Origin: Burkholderia cepacia
GTDB taxonomy: Bacteria; Pseudomonadota; Gammaproteobacteria; Burkholderiales; Burkholderiaceae
Assembly (NCBI RefSeq): GCF_029962485.1
Contig: NZ_CP073638.1
Coordinates: 992,001-1,056,000 of the forward strand
Reading direction: 5' to 3'
Length of the DNA: 64,000 bases
The notes beneath the pieces were generated by a model that saw only the letters and a program-made list of their open reading frames with translations, ran no database searches and was not told the origin of the DNA. The translations under genes and the position numbers were made by a program. Shown in pieces: positions 63,379 to 64,000 of the stretch (within the stretch, counting starts at the first letter, position 1; the number at the start of each line of letters is the position of its first letter).

Positions 63379-64000
63379 ATGAAAGCACCCGTCAACCGTT
63401 ATGCAATCCTGATTTTATCGGCCGCCTCGCTCGGCTCGACCGCCGCCCACGCGCAGAGCAGCGTGACGCTGTACGGCGTCGTCGACGATTCGATCGCGTA
63501 CGTGAACAACCAGCAGGGCCACTCGAACATCTACATGCGCGACGGCAACCTGTATGCGTCGAAATTCGGGCTGCGCGGCGACGAGGATCTCGGCGGCGGC
63601 ACGCACGCGATCTTCGACCTGCAGTCCGGCTTCAACCTGAATACCGGCGCGCAGGCCGCCGCCGGCACGATCTTCAACCGGCAGGCATTCGTCGGCCTGC
63701 GCAACGATCACTACGGCACGCTGACGGCCGGCCGCCAGTACACGCCCTACTTCCTGTTCGTCGGCCCGTATGCGTCGAGCAGCTGGCTGACCGGTGCCAC
63801 TGGCGCGCATCCGGGCGACATCGACGGCCTCGACACGACGATCCGCGTGAACAACTCGGTCACCTATACGTCGCCGACCTTCGCGGGGCTGACCGCGAGC
63901 GCGATGTACGCATTCGGCGGCATCGCCGGCGCGACCGGCAAGGGCAACACGTTCAGCGCCGCGCTGCGCTACGCGAACGGGCCGATCGGGATTGCAGCCG
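63379..64000 (+). CDS. Trimeric general porin, partial (cut by window end)
   Basis: The first ~207 residues of a Burkholderia-type porin (Porin_4). A signal peptide (MKAPVNRYAILILSAASLGS, cleavage after AHA) is followed by QSSVTLYGVVDDSIAYVNNQ, the typical first strand, then FGLRGDEDLGGGTHAIFDLQ and FNRQAFVGLRNDHYGTLTAG. TGGAGATC lies before the ATG. It follows the GH31 gene after 107 bp and probably lets the oligosaccharide cross the outer membrane. The C-terminal strands are outside the window. Confidence 0.9.
   Translation, partial: MKAPVNRYAILILSAASLGSTAAHAQSSVTLYGVVDDSIAYVNNQQGHSNIYMRDGNLYASKFGLRGDEDLGGGTHAIFDLQSGFNLNTGAQAAAGTIFNRQAFVGLRNDHYGTLTAGRQYTPYFLFVGPYASSSWLTGATGAHPGDIDGLDTTIRVNNSVTYTSPTFAGLTASAMYAFGGIAGATGKGNTFSAALRYANGPIGIAA

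Overview
The window looks like part of a replicon of a Burkholderia species, probably of the cepacia complex. Base composition is very GC-rich, genes are dense with ATGA-type overlaps, and gene content is typical of that group: Wza/Wzc exopolysaccharide genes, pcaHG with pcaQ, gsiABCD with iaaA, and a Burkholderia-type trimeric porin. No rRNA, tRNA or CRISPR array was seen.

Layout. (1) 1-1.9 kb is insertion-sequence debris around a methyltransferase gene: an IS3-family element cut by the window edge, a stub of an ISNCY-type transposase, and a second 69-bp copy of the IS3 end. (2) 1.9-12.3 kb is an exopolysaccharide locus: wzy-like polymerase, BY-kinase/Wzz (wzc-type), wza-type export lipoprotein, a two-domain alpha/beta hydrolase, a flippase and one GT2 glycosyltransferase. 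A secreted GH3 glucosidase follows, with an unexplained three-stem inverted-repeat element upstream. (3) 15-19 kb holds housekeeping and small genes: a DUF4865 gene with a coupled 40-aa membrane peptide, a LysR regulator, a frameshifted pseudogene, a YigZ/IMPACT protein and PPK2. (4) 19.1-27.4 kb is the most distinctive block. Two small peptides with double-glycine leaders are followed by a C39-peptidase ABC exporter, an LPLAT-type acyltransferase, an HlyD-type adaptor and an OmpW-family barrel on one strand, with a TolC-type channel divergent. This reads as a class II microcin or surface-peptide export system with unusual accessory genes.

(5) 27.5-33.6 kb is an aliphatic amidase operon: amiE, amiS, a NorQ-type AAA ATPase, a NorD-type VWA protein, amiC and amiR. 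The amiE leader carries a perfect intrinsic terminator. Two hexaloop hairpins with A1/G4 loops lie before it, the second overlapping the terminator stem; this is the arrangement expected for ANTAR (AmiR) antitermination. (6) 33.7-43.4 kb: gamma-glutamyltransferase, a YdjM-like membrane protein, a long Lhr helicase carrying a 14-copy in-frame hexanucleotide repeat, an APC permease and a HigBA-type toxin-antitoxin pair. (7) 43.5-47.6 kb is the protocatechuate branch (pcaQ, pcaH, pcaG). The same 52-bp operator/promoter block appears at pcaQ and at pcaH, separated by an unrelated XRE/papain-like gene pair.

(8) 48-49.7 kb: a divergent AraC regulator and alpha/beta hydrolase. (9) 49.7-59.1 kb is a peptide/glutathione uptake and breakdown operon read on the minus strand: rpiR-type regulator, iaaA, gsiA, gsiB, gsiC, gsiD, a P1-family peptidase and a DppA-type D-aminopeptidase. 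(10) 59.5-64 kb is a sugar utilisation group (MFS permease, GH31 glycosidase, porin) behind a promoter whose -10 is covered by a perfect palindrome. Functions are inferred from motifs and similarity recalled from known families; no database search was possible.
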